Assembly (NCBI GenBank): GCA_913776675.1
Contig: CAJYRE010000576.1
Coordinates: forward strand, 1-8,660
DNA length: 8,660 nt
From: Rhizobiaceae bacterium
GTDB taxonomy: Bacteria; Pseudomonadota; Alphaproteobacteria; Rhizobiales; Rhizobiaceae
Reading direction: 5' to 3'
The translations under genes were made by a program, and so were the position numbers. Below the pieces are notes generated by a model that saw nothing but the letters and a program-made list of their open reading frames with translations, was not told where the DNA came from and searched no databases. Below, in pieces: positions 1 to 6,823 of the stretch. Each line of letters starts with the position of its first letter. Position 1 is the first letter of the stretch.

Positions 1-822
1 CGCCATGTTGGCCTCATAGGTACCATGCATACCCAGCATACCCAGCCAGTTTGAGCCTGATGCGGGATAGGCCCCCAGCCCCATCAGAGTTGATGTAATC
101 GGAAAACCAGTCAGCTCCACCAGTTCGCGCAGCAAAAGCGAGGCTTCAGGCCCCGAATTAACAACCCCGCCTCCGGAATAAATAATTGGGCGGCGCGCCT
201 TCGCCATCAGTTCGACGGCAGCACGAATCCGATCAGGATCGCCGTGCATTTTGGGCTGATAGCTGATCAGACAATCCACTGAGGGCGGAGGCGTATAGGT
301 GCCAATTGCCAATTGAACATCTTTTGGAATATCAACCACAACCGGACCTGGACGCCCTGATGAAGCGACACGAAATGCATCATGAATAATGCGGGCCAGA
401 TCGTTGACATCCTTGACCAGCCAATTGTGCTTGGTGCAGGGGCGCGTGATACCAACCGTGTCGCATTCCTGAAACGCATCCGTACCAATCAGCGATGTCG
501 GGACTTGCCCCGAAAGACATACGATCGGAATACTATCCATCAACGCATCTTGCAAAGGCGTGATCACATTGGTCGTGCCAGGGCCGGACGTGACCATAAC
601 CACACCTGGCTTACCACTTGATCGGGCATAGCCTTCAGCCGCATGGCCCGCACCCTGTTCATGGCGCACCAGAATATGCTTAATATCGTCCTGCTGGAAA
701 AGCTCATCATAAAGCGATAGCATCGCGGCACCCGGATAGCCAAAAATGGTGTCAACACCATTATCCTTCAGTGCCTTCAGGATAATTTGCGCGCCGGTCA
801 TCTGATCGTTGTTGCTGGTCAT
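1..822 (-). CDS. ilvB: Acetolactate synthase large subunit, N-terminal 274 residues (3' end outside window)
   Basis: ThDP-dependent enzyme that condenses two pyruvates to acetolactate (or pyruvate with 2-ketobutyrate), the first common step of valine, leucine and isoleucine synthesis; cytosolic. The frame is open from the ATG at 822-820 to the window edge. The ThDP-binding N-terminal domain is clear: FGYPGAAML at residues 27-35, the catalytic glutamate E55 in RHEQGAGHAAEGYAR, TSGPGTTN at 78-85, then GQVPTSLIGTDAFQE and RPCTKHNWLV. The start of the central domain follows (RRPIIYSGGGV). The full protein should be near 570-600 residues, so about half is present. The usual GYPGGA loop reads GYPGAA here, a small departure. 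The ribosome binding site is weak (GAAGAGA, 12 nt upstream). The gene lies 71 bp downstream of the MFS gene on the same strand. ilvI is an equally valid name; a paralogous TPP enzyme is less likely because the substrate-loop motifs match true acetolactate synthases. Confidence 0.93.
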   Translation of the reverse strand, partial: MTSNNDQMTGAQIILKALKDNGVDTIFGYPGAAMLSLYDELFQQDDIKHILVRHEQGAGHAAEGYARSSGKPGVVMVTSGPGTTNVITPLQDALMDSIPIVCLSGQVPTSLIGTDAFQECDTVGITRPCTKHNWLVKDVNDLARIIHDAFRVASSGRPGPVVVDIPKDVQLAIGTYTPPPSVDCLISYQPKMHGDPDRIRAAVELMAKARRPIIYSGGGVVNSGPEASLLLRELVELTGFPITSTLMGLGAYPASGSNWLGMLGMHGTYEANMA

Positions 823-893
823 TATTTTTAGATGTCTCTTCAGCTTTGATGATTAAAAATTGAGATTTCGTGGCAGGCGTTATTTGGCAATCT

Positions 894-2102
894 TTATGAG
901 CGCTTTCTGAATTCCGTCAGGTAATACAGAAATGCCAGGGACGGAGCGCTGATGCCGACACTGGCGGCCAAAGTCCAACCACCTGAAGCATAGGCCCAGC
1001 CTCCAATGGCGGATCCAAGCGCGCCACCGATGAAGAATGTGGTCATATACAATCCGTTCAGGCGTGAACGAATGGCCGCCCCAAGCAGAAAAATCTCACG
1101 CTGCCCCAAGACCAGATTGGTTGTCACAGCAAAATCAAGCACAATGGCCGTCACAACCAGAAGAGGCAGAGCCAGCGGTGATGCCGGATTGACGCTCAGG
1201 CATACGGCGAAAGAGCCAATGGCCGCAAGCAAAGCAATGCCCGTGGCAATCTTGCCCCATCCCCGGTCTGCAATCCGCCCCGCAATGGGTGATGCCACCA
1301 CACCAGCCGCACCCGCCAGTGCAAAAAGAGCAATGCCGCGTTGAGTCAGCCCAATGGCCGGGCTGGCCAGCAACAAAGGCGTGACTGTCCAGAACAGACT
1401 GAAACCGCCAAACATTGCCGCATGGTAGAGCGCACGGCGCTGCAATACGGGCGTTGTCAAGGCAATCTGCTTGATCGAGCGCATCAATGCACCATACGTC
1501 ATGGTATTGTTCGGTTGTCTGAGTGGCAGCTTTGCGCGCAACACAAAGGCGAGTAAAACCAGAACCGCCGCAGCCAAAAGGAAAACGCCCTGCCAGATCG
1601 TGTAACTGGCAATGAAGCTGGAAACAGGCCGCGCCAACATAATGCCCAACATCAACCCGCTCATGACATTGCCAACGGCCCGGCCACGATTGGCATCATC
1701 AGCCATATGGGCAGCATAGGGAACCAGCACCTGCACCGCCACGGCACCAAGCCCGGTGCAAAAGGCTGCGGCAAAAAACAAACCCATAGTGGGGACAAAG
1801 GCGGTTGTGATGAGAGCAAGAACGCTTAACCCCACCAGGATCAGCACCAGGCGGCGGTTTTCAAAAATATCACCAAGCGGAACAACAAGCAGCAGACCCA
1901 GACCATATCCAAGCTGGGTCAGTGTCACCACCAGTCCAGCAAGGGAATTGGGTATCTGAAGCGCCGGAGCAATGAGACCGACGAGAGGCTGGGCATAGTC
2001 AATATTGGCCGCGAGCAGGCCACATGCGGCCGCCAGGATGAGGGAGATCGCCGCACTCGGAGCCTTGGCCCCCGTTGCAGCAAATGCAGTGTCTGTTGTC
2101 AT
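894..2102 (-). CDS. MFS transporter, 12-helix efflux type
   Basis: Inner-membrane secondary transporter of the major facilitator superfamily, 402 residues, the usual size. Twelve hydrophobic segments can be picked out, with a basic cytosolic loop near residues 189-215 splitting the two halves. The loop 2-3 signature is seen as PLGDIFENRR (residues 75-84, with D78, R83 and R84), and a related repeat, AGRIADRGWGK, occurs in the second half. Helix 5 carries GLMLGIMLARPVSS, typical of the YnfM/Bcr-like drug or metabolite exporters. The start at 2102 is supported by AGGA six bases upstream (2109-2112). The gene follows a tetR gene on the same strand after 69 bp, the common arrangement of a repressor and the efflux pump it controls. 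The substrate cannot be read from sequence. Proximity to acetolactate synthase might hint at an amino acid or acid metabolite, but this is only inference. Confidence 0.9.
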   Translation of the reverse strand: MTTDTAFAATGAKAPSAAISLILAAACGLLAANIDYAQPLVGLIAPALQIPNSLAGLVVTLTQLGYGLGLLLVVPLGDIFENRRLVLILVGLSVLALITTAFVPTMGLFFAAAFCTGLGAVAVQVLVPYAAHMADDANRGRAVGNVMSGLMLGIMLARPVSSFIASYTIWQGVFLLAAAVLVLLAFVLRAKLPLRQPNNTMTYGALMRSIKQIALTTPVLQRRALYHAAMFGGFSLFWTVTPLLLASPAIGLTQRGIALFALAGAAGVVASPIAGRIADRGWGKIATGIALLAAIGSFAVCLSVNPASPLALPLLVVTAIVLDFAVTTNLVLGQREIFLLGAAIRSRLNGLYMTTFFIGGALGSAIGGWAYASGGWTLAASVGISAPSLAFLYYLTEFRKRS

Positions 2103-2171
2103 TGTTGATCCTGATAATTTGGAATTGATAATGTCCTAAATATGCCAGCGGCGCTGTATGGGTAAAATGAC

Positions 2172-2795
2172 TCAGCCAATCAGATGCATGACATCATCGA
2201 CAAGTTTGTTTGTGTGTTTACTGACATGCCCCACCTTGCCCGCAAGCCGCATACCTTGCAGCGTGAAAAGCAAAACACGCGCCGTACGTTGCGGATCGAC
2301 AGAGCGTGAAATGGACCCATCAGCCTGCCCGGCAAGCAGCAGGCCCGTCAGCTTGTCTTCAAGCCTAGCATAAGCTGCCTTGACCTGGAAAACCATATCG
2401 GGATCGAGTGTTGAAATTTCTGTCAACGCCGAAATCACCATACACCCCATACGGCCTTCAACACCTTGGCTTGAGTCCGCATAGAGTTCAATAAACGCCC
2501 GCAACTGCTCTCGTCCGCTGACCCGCTCAGAGAGTTTTATCGCTAACGCAGCATTGCGACTGGCAACATAACGCTCCAGAGCCGCCAGAAAGACGCCCTT
2601 TTTGTCCTTGAATGCCTTATAAATGCTCCCGGAGGTCAGGTTGGTTGCCTGACTGAGGTCGCTGATCGAGGCCGCGTTAAACCCCTTTTCACGAAACACA
2701 AAAATAGCGCGATCCAGCGCTTCGGAAATATCGAACTCCCTGGGGCGCCCCGGACCAATGGAATTTGCTGCTCTTGGTTGTTTGCTCTTGCTCAT
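2172..2795 (-). CDS. TetR/AcrR-family transcriptional repressor
   Basis: DNA-binding one-component regulator of 207 residues, a normal TetR length. The N-terminal region has GRPREFDISEALDRA (residues 16-30) and a helix-turn-helix spanning roughly 40-62, ending in the typical GSIYKAFKDKKGVF. The rest is a helical ligand and dimer domain, including GCMVISALTEIS. The reading frame stays open upstream to 3221, but the extension has no family similarity and crosses the regulatory region, so the ATG at 2795 is chosen because the TetR fold begins just after it. No clear Shine-Dalgarno precedes this ATG. The likely target is the MFS gene 69 bp downstream, and possibly its own promoter, where an AAAGATCTTT palindrome sits 17 bp upstream of the start. 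Control of the divergent glycan operon is also possible because the two share a 212-bp spacer. The inducer is unknown. Confidence 0.92.
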   Translation of the reverse strand: MSKSKQPRAANSIGPGRPREFDISEALDRAIFVFREKGFNAASISDLSQATNLTSGSIYKAFKDKKGVFLAALERYVASRNAALAIKLSERVSGREQLRAFIELYADSSQGVEGRMGCMVISALTEISTLDPDMVFQVKAAYARLEDKLTGLLLAGQADGSISRSVDPQRTARVLLFTLQGMRLAGKVGHVSKHTNKLVDDVMHLIG

Positions 2796-2811
2796 AGCAA
2801 AACAAATAGGG

Positions 2812-2821
2812 AAAGATCTTT
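2812..2821. promoter_or_regulatory. Candidate TetR operator palindrome upstream of tetR
   Basis: AAAGATCTTT is a perfect 10-bp palindrome. It is embedded in GGGAAAGATCTTTTCC (2810-2825), where the symmetry continues if one base is bulged. It lies 17 bp from the tetR start, between a possible -35 (TTGATT) and -10 (TATTTG) on the minus strand, 17 bp apart. That is where an autorepressor would block RNA polymerase. Assignment to TetR is inference from position and symmetry only. Confidence 0.35.
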
Positions 2822-2873
2822 TCCAAATCAATAAAAAACGACTTAGCGTTGAAACTTTTTGATTTTTGCAAAA

Positions 2874-2921
2874 AGAGTCTGTCCCGCGCATATGCAAACA
2901 GACTCTGCATCTTTCATGCAG
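2874..2921. repeat. Nested inverted repeats in the tetR / glycan-operon spacer
   Basis: Two 9-bp arms, AGAGTCTGT (2874-2882) and ACAGACTCT (2898-2906), are perfect complements around a 15-nt loop that itself contains the palindrome GCATATGC (2888-2895). A second hairpin overlaps the right arm: CTGCAT (2905-2910), loop CTTTC, ATGCAG (2916-2921). The two stems share bases 2905-2906, so fully extended they exclude each other. The region lies about 80 bp upstream of tetR and 90 bp upstream of the plus-strand operon. It could be an operator for a dimeric regulator or a structured leader in the tetR direction. There is no U-tract after the second stem, so it is not a convincing terminator. Confidence 0.5.
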
Positions 2922-2940
2922 CAGATTGAGAGCGGTTCGC

Positions 2941-2969
2941 TTGCAACGTGACGCAGGTGACAGTATAGC
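2941..2969 (+). promoter_or_regulatory. Candidate sigma70-type promoter of the glycan operon
   Basis: TTGCAA (2941-2946) and TATAGC (2964-2969) are separated by exactly 17 bp, each matching the sigma70 consensus at four of six positions. Transcription would begin near 2976 and leave a leader of about 30 nt holding the strong ribosome binding site at 2990-2996, a normal layout. It is a prediction by eye and has not been compared with native alphaproteobacterial promoters. Confidence 0.45.
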
Positions 2970-2989
2970 CCGATTAAATGCTTTTTTTC

Positions 2990-2996
2990 GGAGGAG
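2990..2996 (+). promoter_or_regulatory. Strong ribosome binding site that fixes the start of the FkbM-GT2 gene
   Basis: GGAGGAG is close to a perfect anti-16S match and sits 11 nt before the ATG at 3008. The in-frame ATG at 2978 lies upstream of this site and has no ribosome binding site of its own, and an in-frame GTG at 2996 overlaps it. The ATG at 3008 is therefore the supported start. Confidence 0.75.
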
Positions 2997-3007
2997 TGAT
3001 AAAAACA

Positions 3008-4786
3008 ATGAGAAATTCATATGTTTACAATGAAATTGAGGCGTTTTCCCTTTCCGAGCCAGATATTGAAGTGACAATGACTGAGCATTTCGCGCAACGA
3101 GGTGAAGACTTGATTGTCGCGGCAATTCTGAAAGCCCTCGCTCAGGCTCACGGATTGAATTTGTTAGATGAACGCTACCTTGAGATCGGCGCGAACCATC
3201 CCATAGCGACAAGTGCGACATACCTGCTGCATAAAATGCTCGGAATGAGGGGGGTTCTTGTTGAGGCGAATACCGCGCTTATTGAAGAGTTACAAAAGGC
3301 GCGTCCTTACGATGTGATCGTTAATAAAGCTATTCACGCCGACGACGCCACCCAAGTCAAAATTTTTATATCGAATCAATCTGAACTTTCGTCGCTGTCG
3401 GAAGAGTTCGTTGAGGATTGGCAGGGCGGTGCTGTTGGTATCAAGGAAACCTTGACGATTGAAGCTTGTCGGATGGATGCCCTGTTTGATGATCACTTTG
3501 GTGATCATCCGCCAATTTATATGTCGGTTGATGTTGAAAGCTTGGATCTCGTCCTACTTCAGGACCTGAACTGGAAACGCTGGCGGCCATCCGTTGTTCA
3601 GGCAGAGCCATCAGAACATTTTATCATTGATAACGGAAAACATATTATAGAGTTTATGACAAGCATCGATTATACGCTGGTGGCAGCGACGGATGTAAAT
3701 TTAATTTTTGTTGATGGGCGGAAAATCCGTAGCAATAAAATATTTGAACATACTAATGGAAATAGTGCCGTGGAAGAAAAGCTAAAGGCTGAGGAAAAGC
3801 GCAATGATGTGATGGCGAGTGTCGGCGTCGTCACAAGAACAAAGGACAGAATCGTTCTGTTGCGCCGTGCGCTCGAAAGTGTCAAGAATCAGACGTACAG
3901 TAATTGGCAGCTTGTTGTTGTAAATGATGGTGGCGAGTCCGAGGCGGTTGACTGGTTGGTTGGCGAAATTATGGCCGGCGACCCACGTGTACGTGTAATT
4001 CATCACGCCAAGTCTAAAGGTATGGAAGCAGCTTCCAATGCTGGGCTTGCGATTCTTGAAACTGATTATGCCGTGATTCATGATGATGACGACAGCTGGG
4101 CTCCAGAGTTCATGGCGACGATGACGAGCGCTATTCGACGACAGAAGGCTGCGTTTCCAAGTGTGAAAGGTATCGCATGCGGTGCGAATGTCGTGAACGA
4201 AAGCGTTGTCGGCAATGAAGTTATTATCGAAAGTGTTACGCCATTCAGTGTCGTTCAAGAAGGCTTTTTGAATCTCCAAAAAATGCTTGAAAGCAATCAG
4301 TTCCCGCCTATTGTCTTTATGTTCGATCTTTTGGAATGCAAAAGACTCGGCATGTTTAATGACACTTTACCCGTGCTTGGGGATTGGGATTTTCATGTCC
4401 GCTTCGCTTTGAAACACGACATCTGGATGATTCCAGATTATCTTTCTTTCTATCATCATCGTGTCAGCGCAACTGGATCGCTTGGCAATACGGTTCATGC
4501 CGGGGTGAGCAAACATCAACTATACAACCGCTTGATTCAAAATAACTTAATTCGAGATGCTGTGGGTCCAACTGGCGATAATCGAATGTCGCTTATGTTA
4601 TTGACAGAACTTCGGCGATTTTCAGAGGATCGAATGTGGCACCTCGAGCGAGTCATAGATCATCGTATTTGGCATCTGGAAGGGCTAATTCAGAATAGAA
4701 AATTAAATAGACCTCGCTGGAGAAAAAAATTGTCTATGTGGTTCAGACATCAGAAAGAGCGCGTACTTAAGCGTAAGAGAGGTTGA
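3008..4786 (+). CDS. Fusion protein: FkbM-family SAM methyltransferase plus GT2 glycosyltransferase
   Basis: A 592-residue cytosolic protein with two enzyme domains. Residues 24-240 resemble FkbM-type methyltransferases: AQRGEDLI near 29, the SAM-binding strand YLEIGANHP (57-65), an acidic ribose-contacting segment GVLVEAN (82-88), STLSE-like SSLSEEF (128-134), and the family core MSVDVESLDLVLLQDLNW (172-189). Residues 270-500 form a GT-A fold family 2 glycosyltransferase: VGVVTRTKDR, VVVNDGG (303-309) for the nucleotide sugar, the metal-binding acidic run HDDDD (358-362), and LGDWDFHVRF (457-466) at the acceptor side. A linker rich in Glu and Lys (about 250-268) joins them. The tail (from about 570) is strongly basic and may touch the inner membrane; no transmembrane helix is seen. 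Sugar and acceptor are unknown. The likely job is to add and O-methylate a sugar of a surface glycan. The next gene starts five bases after the stop. Confidence 0.88.
   Translation: MRNSYVYNEIEAFSLSEPDIEVTMTEHFAQRGEDLIVAAILKALAQAHGLNLLDERYLEIGANHPIATSATYLLHKMLGMRGVLVEANTALIEELQKARPYDVIVNKAIHADDATQVKIFISNQSELSSLSEEFVEDWQGGAVGIKETLTIEACRMDALFDDHFGDHPPIYMSVDVESLDLVLLQDLNWKRWRPSVVQAEPSEHFIIDNGKHIIEFMTSIDYTLVAATDVNLIFVDGRKIRSNKIFEHTNGNSAVEEKLKAEEKRNDVMASVGVVTRTKDRIVLLRRALESVKNQTYSNWQLVVVNDGGESEAVDWLVGEIMAGDPRVRVIHHAKSKGMEAASNAGLAILETDYAVIHDDDDSWAPEFMATMTSAIRRQKAAFPSVKGIACGANVVNESVVGNEVIIESVTPFSVVQEGFLNLQKMLESNQFPPIVFMFDLLECKRLGMFNDTLPVLGDWDFHVRFALKHDIWMIPDYLSFYHHRVSATGSLGNTVHAGVSKHQLYNRLIQNNLIRDAVGPTGDNRMSLMLLTELRRFSEDRMWHLERVIDHRIWHLEGLIQNRKLNRPRWRKKLSMWFRHQKERVLKRKRG
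4775..4782 (+). promoter_or_regulatory. Ribosome binding site deciding the start of the HAD-domain gene
   Basis: AAGAGAGG lies inside the last codons of the upstream gene, nine bases before the ATG at 4792. A TTG at 4783 opens the same frame three codons earlier but abuts this site, too close to be used. The overlap of signal and stop codon suggests translational coupling of the two genes. Confidence 0.65.
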
Positions 4787-4791
4787 GTGCG

Positions 4792-6705
4792 ATGTATGAT
4801 CTTGTAACCTTCGACATCTTTGATACGCTAGTCCATCGGAAGCTGCGTGCACCCGTCGACGTATTCGAAGCAGTGCGTGTCGCGGCATTTCAAGACCGTC
4901 TTGCTATCTTGAACCACAGTTTACTGTCCAAATTTACGGAGCAGCGGATTCAGGCTGAGCACGAAGCGCGGGAGAAACTGTTTGCCGAGACCCAAGGGGA
5001 GAGCGAGGTCACGTTTCGTGAGATCTATGATCGCTACCAGGAAAACACCGGCTGTAGAGATGATTTTCGCCAGCTTCTGGAACGGGTAGAACTCAAACTT
5101 GAAAAGTTGTTTCTTTTTGCCAGCGCGCGAGGGCTTGAGAAATACAATGAACTCAAAGCCGGTTCACATAGGGTCGCCTTTATTTCTGACATGTACCTCC
5201 CGTCTGAATGGCTCGGACAAATGTTGGAGGATGTTGGTTTTGAAGGTGCCTCTACTTTACCAATCTTTGTCTCGTGCGAACTGCGAAAGAGCAAGCACTC
5301 TGGTGCTATTTTTCCAGAGGTTCGCGAGCGTCTTTCTGTTACAGACTTAGGGAAGTGGGTACACGTTGGAGACAATCCAACCGCGGACATTATGAGAGCC
5401 CAAGAATATGGCATTAAAACCATTTTAGCCGATTGGGCACATGTGGACAATCGGCTTCAGCCATCCGAACGCCGGCATGCAGACTATTTGATTAATAGTC
5501 TCATGGATTTTTTGCACATGCCACAGGCACGGCAATTTTTCCCTGAGGAAGAGTATGCTGAAATCGGTTATAAACGTTTCGGGCCAATGATCTTCGGATT
5601 TATGCTGTGGATCTTGGCGAAAGCGCGCGAGAGCAAGATTAAGCGCCTCGTGTTCGTAGCGCGGGACGGATGGCTCCCCTATCAGCTTTTCGATATGCTG
5701 AGACCCTATCTTGAATTGGACGAAATTACGACGTCGTACATTTGCTTTTCTCGTCGTATTGGGATTCAGAACGGTCTCAAGGAATGGGATACCGAAAATT
5801 GTTGGATCCCAATTGGTGGTCGCTCTGAAAAGCCACTCAGAAGTGTGCTTGAGACAGCTGGATACCCGCTCGATATGATAGCCGATGCTATGGAGCGACA
5901 TAATCTTTCGGCGGACGAAACGATCACAGCGGAAAAACATGCCGCCGTGAAGCTGCTGCTCGACACGACATTTTCTGAAGGTTTGAAATTGTCGTTGGAG
6001 CGACGCAATCGCGCTGCGCCTTATTTTGATCAACACCTTGAGCCTGGTGTTAAAACCGGCATCGTTGATATTGGTTGGCACGGGAATATTCAAAGACTGC
6101 TTATCGGGAGCTTGGATGACAGGTACGCTAAGGAAGACTTTGTTGGATTCTATCTGGGACTTCATTCAGGTGCGGCGAAAATTAGAAATCTAGGATTTTC
6201 CATGAATGGCTGGGTGTCAAATTATGGGAAAAACTGGGAGGTGGAGCGGTACCTTCAGGAAGGAGGAGTCGAGTTGCTTGAATTTGCTTTGACGGCAGAT
6301 CATGGCACGGGCCTCGGCTTCAGGGAAAATAGTGAAGGTGGTATCGAACCGATTCTAGAAGATATTGCGTCAGACGAAAATGTATACCGCGAGAAAGCCA
6401 TGAAGGTTCAATCTGGTATCAGGAAGTTTGTGGAAGATTATGCGTTTCTTTTAGAAATGTACGATCCGTCCATGCTTTGCTCTACGGAATGGTCTCAGGC
6501 ATTCAAGAGGTTGGTCACTGACCCGCAACCAACTGAGCTCAGATTGCTCACAGAGCTGACCCACTCTGATGGCGCAGGCGGGACCTCGAGCCGTAAGCCG
6601 CTCGCAACCCGTTTGCCCGAAAAGGCACGGAAATCGCAAGCACGTTTGCAGCAGGCCAGGGAAAATGCGTTTTGGAAAGTTGCATTTGACCGCCTGAACA
6701 GCTAA
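4792..6705 (+). CDS. COG5610-like two-part protein: N-terminal HAD hydrolase domain plus conserved C-terminal region
   Basis: A 637-residue protein without a signal peptide or obvious membrane helix, so probably cytosolic. The first 215 residues carry the four HAD motifs: FDIFDTL (7-13, nucleophile D8), a threonine/serine motif in ISDMYLP (131-137), lysine in RKSKHSGAIF (165-174), and HVGDNPTAD (191-199) for magnesium. The position two residues after the nucleophile is Phe, with Asp one further, so the usual DxD acid/base residue is displaced. The second part (about 245-500) has conserved-looking blocks VFVARDGWLPYQL (287-299), YICFSRRIG (316-324), GIVDIGWHGNIQRLL (423-437) and GFYLGLHSG (452-460). 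I know this arrangement from proteins encoded in polysaccharide clusters, but no reaction is established to my knowledge. It is co-transcribed with the FkbM-GT2 gene and likely acts on the same glycan or its sugar-phosphate precursor. The tail is basic and Gln/Arg-rich. Confidence 0.82.
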   Translation: MYDLVTFDIFDTLVHRKLRAPVDVFEAVRVAAFQDRLAILNHSLLSKFTEQRIQAEHEAREKLFAETQGESEVTFREIYDRYQENTGCRDDFRQLLERVELKLEKLFLFASARGLEKYNELKAGSHRVAFISDMYLPSEWLGQMLEDVGFEGASTLPIFVSCELRKSKHSGAIFPEVRERLSVTDLGKWVHVGDNPTADIMRAQEYGIKTILADWAHVDNRLQPSERRHADYLINSLMDFLHMPQARQFFPEEEYAEIGYKRFGPMIFGFMLWILAKARESKIKRLVFVARDGWLPYQLFDMLRPYLELDEITTSYICFSRRIGIQNGLKEWDTENCWIPIGGRSEKPLRSVLETAGYPLDMIADAMERHNLSADETITAEKHAAVKLLLDTTFSEGLKLSLERRNRAAPYFDQHLEPGVKTGIVDIGWHGNIQRLLIGSLDDRYAKEDFVGFYLGLHSGAAKIRNLGFSMNGWVSNYGKNWEVERYLQEGGVELLEFALTADHGTGLGFRENSEGGIEPILEDIASDENVYREKAMKVQSGIRKFVEDYAFLLEMYDPSMLCSTEWSQAFKRLVTDPQPTELRLLTELTHSDGAGGTSSRKPLATRLPEKARKSQARLQQARENAFWKVAFDRLNS

Positions 6706-6769
6706 ATAGGTTTCAATTAATTTAGTTTGTATTAAATTGATCCATTAGTGACGCCAACCACTTGTAACA
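6706..6769. other. AT-rich spacer downstream of the glycan operon, no gene
   Basis: This stretch separates the stop of the HAD-domain gene from the first recognisable insertion-sequence end. It holds imperfect AT-only symmetry (TCAATTAAT and ATTAAATTGA, about 6714-6741) but no GC-rich stem with a T-run, so I cannot call a terminator. Nothing coding is seen. Confidence 0.5.
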
Positions 6770-6783
6770 GATTCCGTCGCAAA
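6770..6783. repeat. Terminal inverted repeat of an IS6-family remnant
   Basis: GATTCCGTCGCAAA matches the common IS6-family end GGTTCTGTTGCAAA at 11 of 14 positions. It lies about 40 bp beyond the stop codon of the transposase remnant, as expected for the right end of such an element. The opposite end is missing, so no target-site duplication can be tested. Confidence 0.55.
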
Positions 6784-6823
6784 TTTTTGCAATGGCAGAA
6801 GAAATGGCTCTCGCTGGGCGCAG

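Noticed and set aside
2978..3007. Upstream ATG for the FkbM-GT2 gene
   Set aside because: No ribosome binding site precedes it, while GGAGGAG lies between it and the ATG at 3008.
2796..3221. N-terminal extension of the TetR frame to 349 residues
   Set aside because: The extra 142 residues lack TetR similarity, overlap the divergent operon's promoter and first codons, and the family fold begins right after the ATG at 2795.
3782..4279. 165-residue open frame opposite the GT2 domain
   Set aside because: Antisense shadow of the glycosyltransferase; composition is not protein-like and no start signal is seen.
5425..6165. 246-residue open frame opposite the HAD-domain gene
   Set aside because: Antisense to a clearly coding region with conserved motifs; no family features or upstream signals.
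6714..6741. Possible terminator after the HAD-domain gene
   Set aside because: The stem is made only of A-T pairs, imperfect, and not followed by a T-run.
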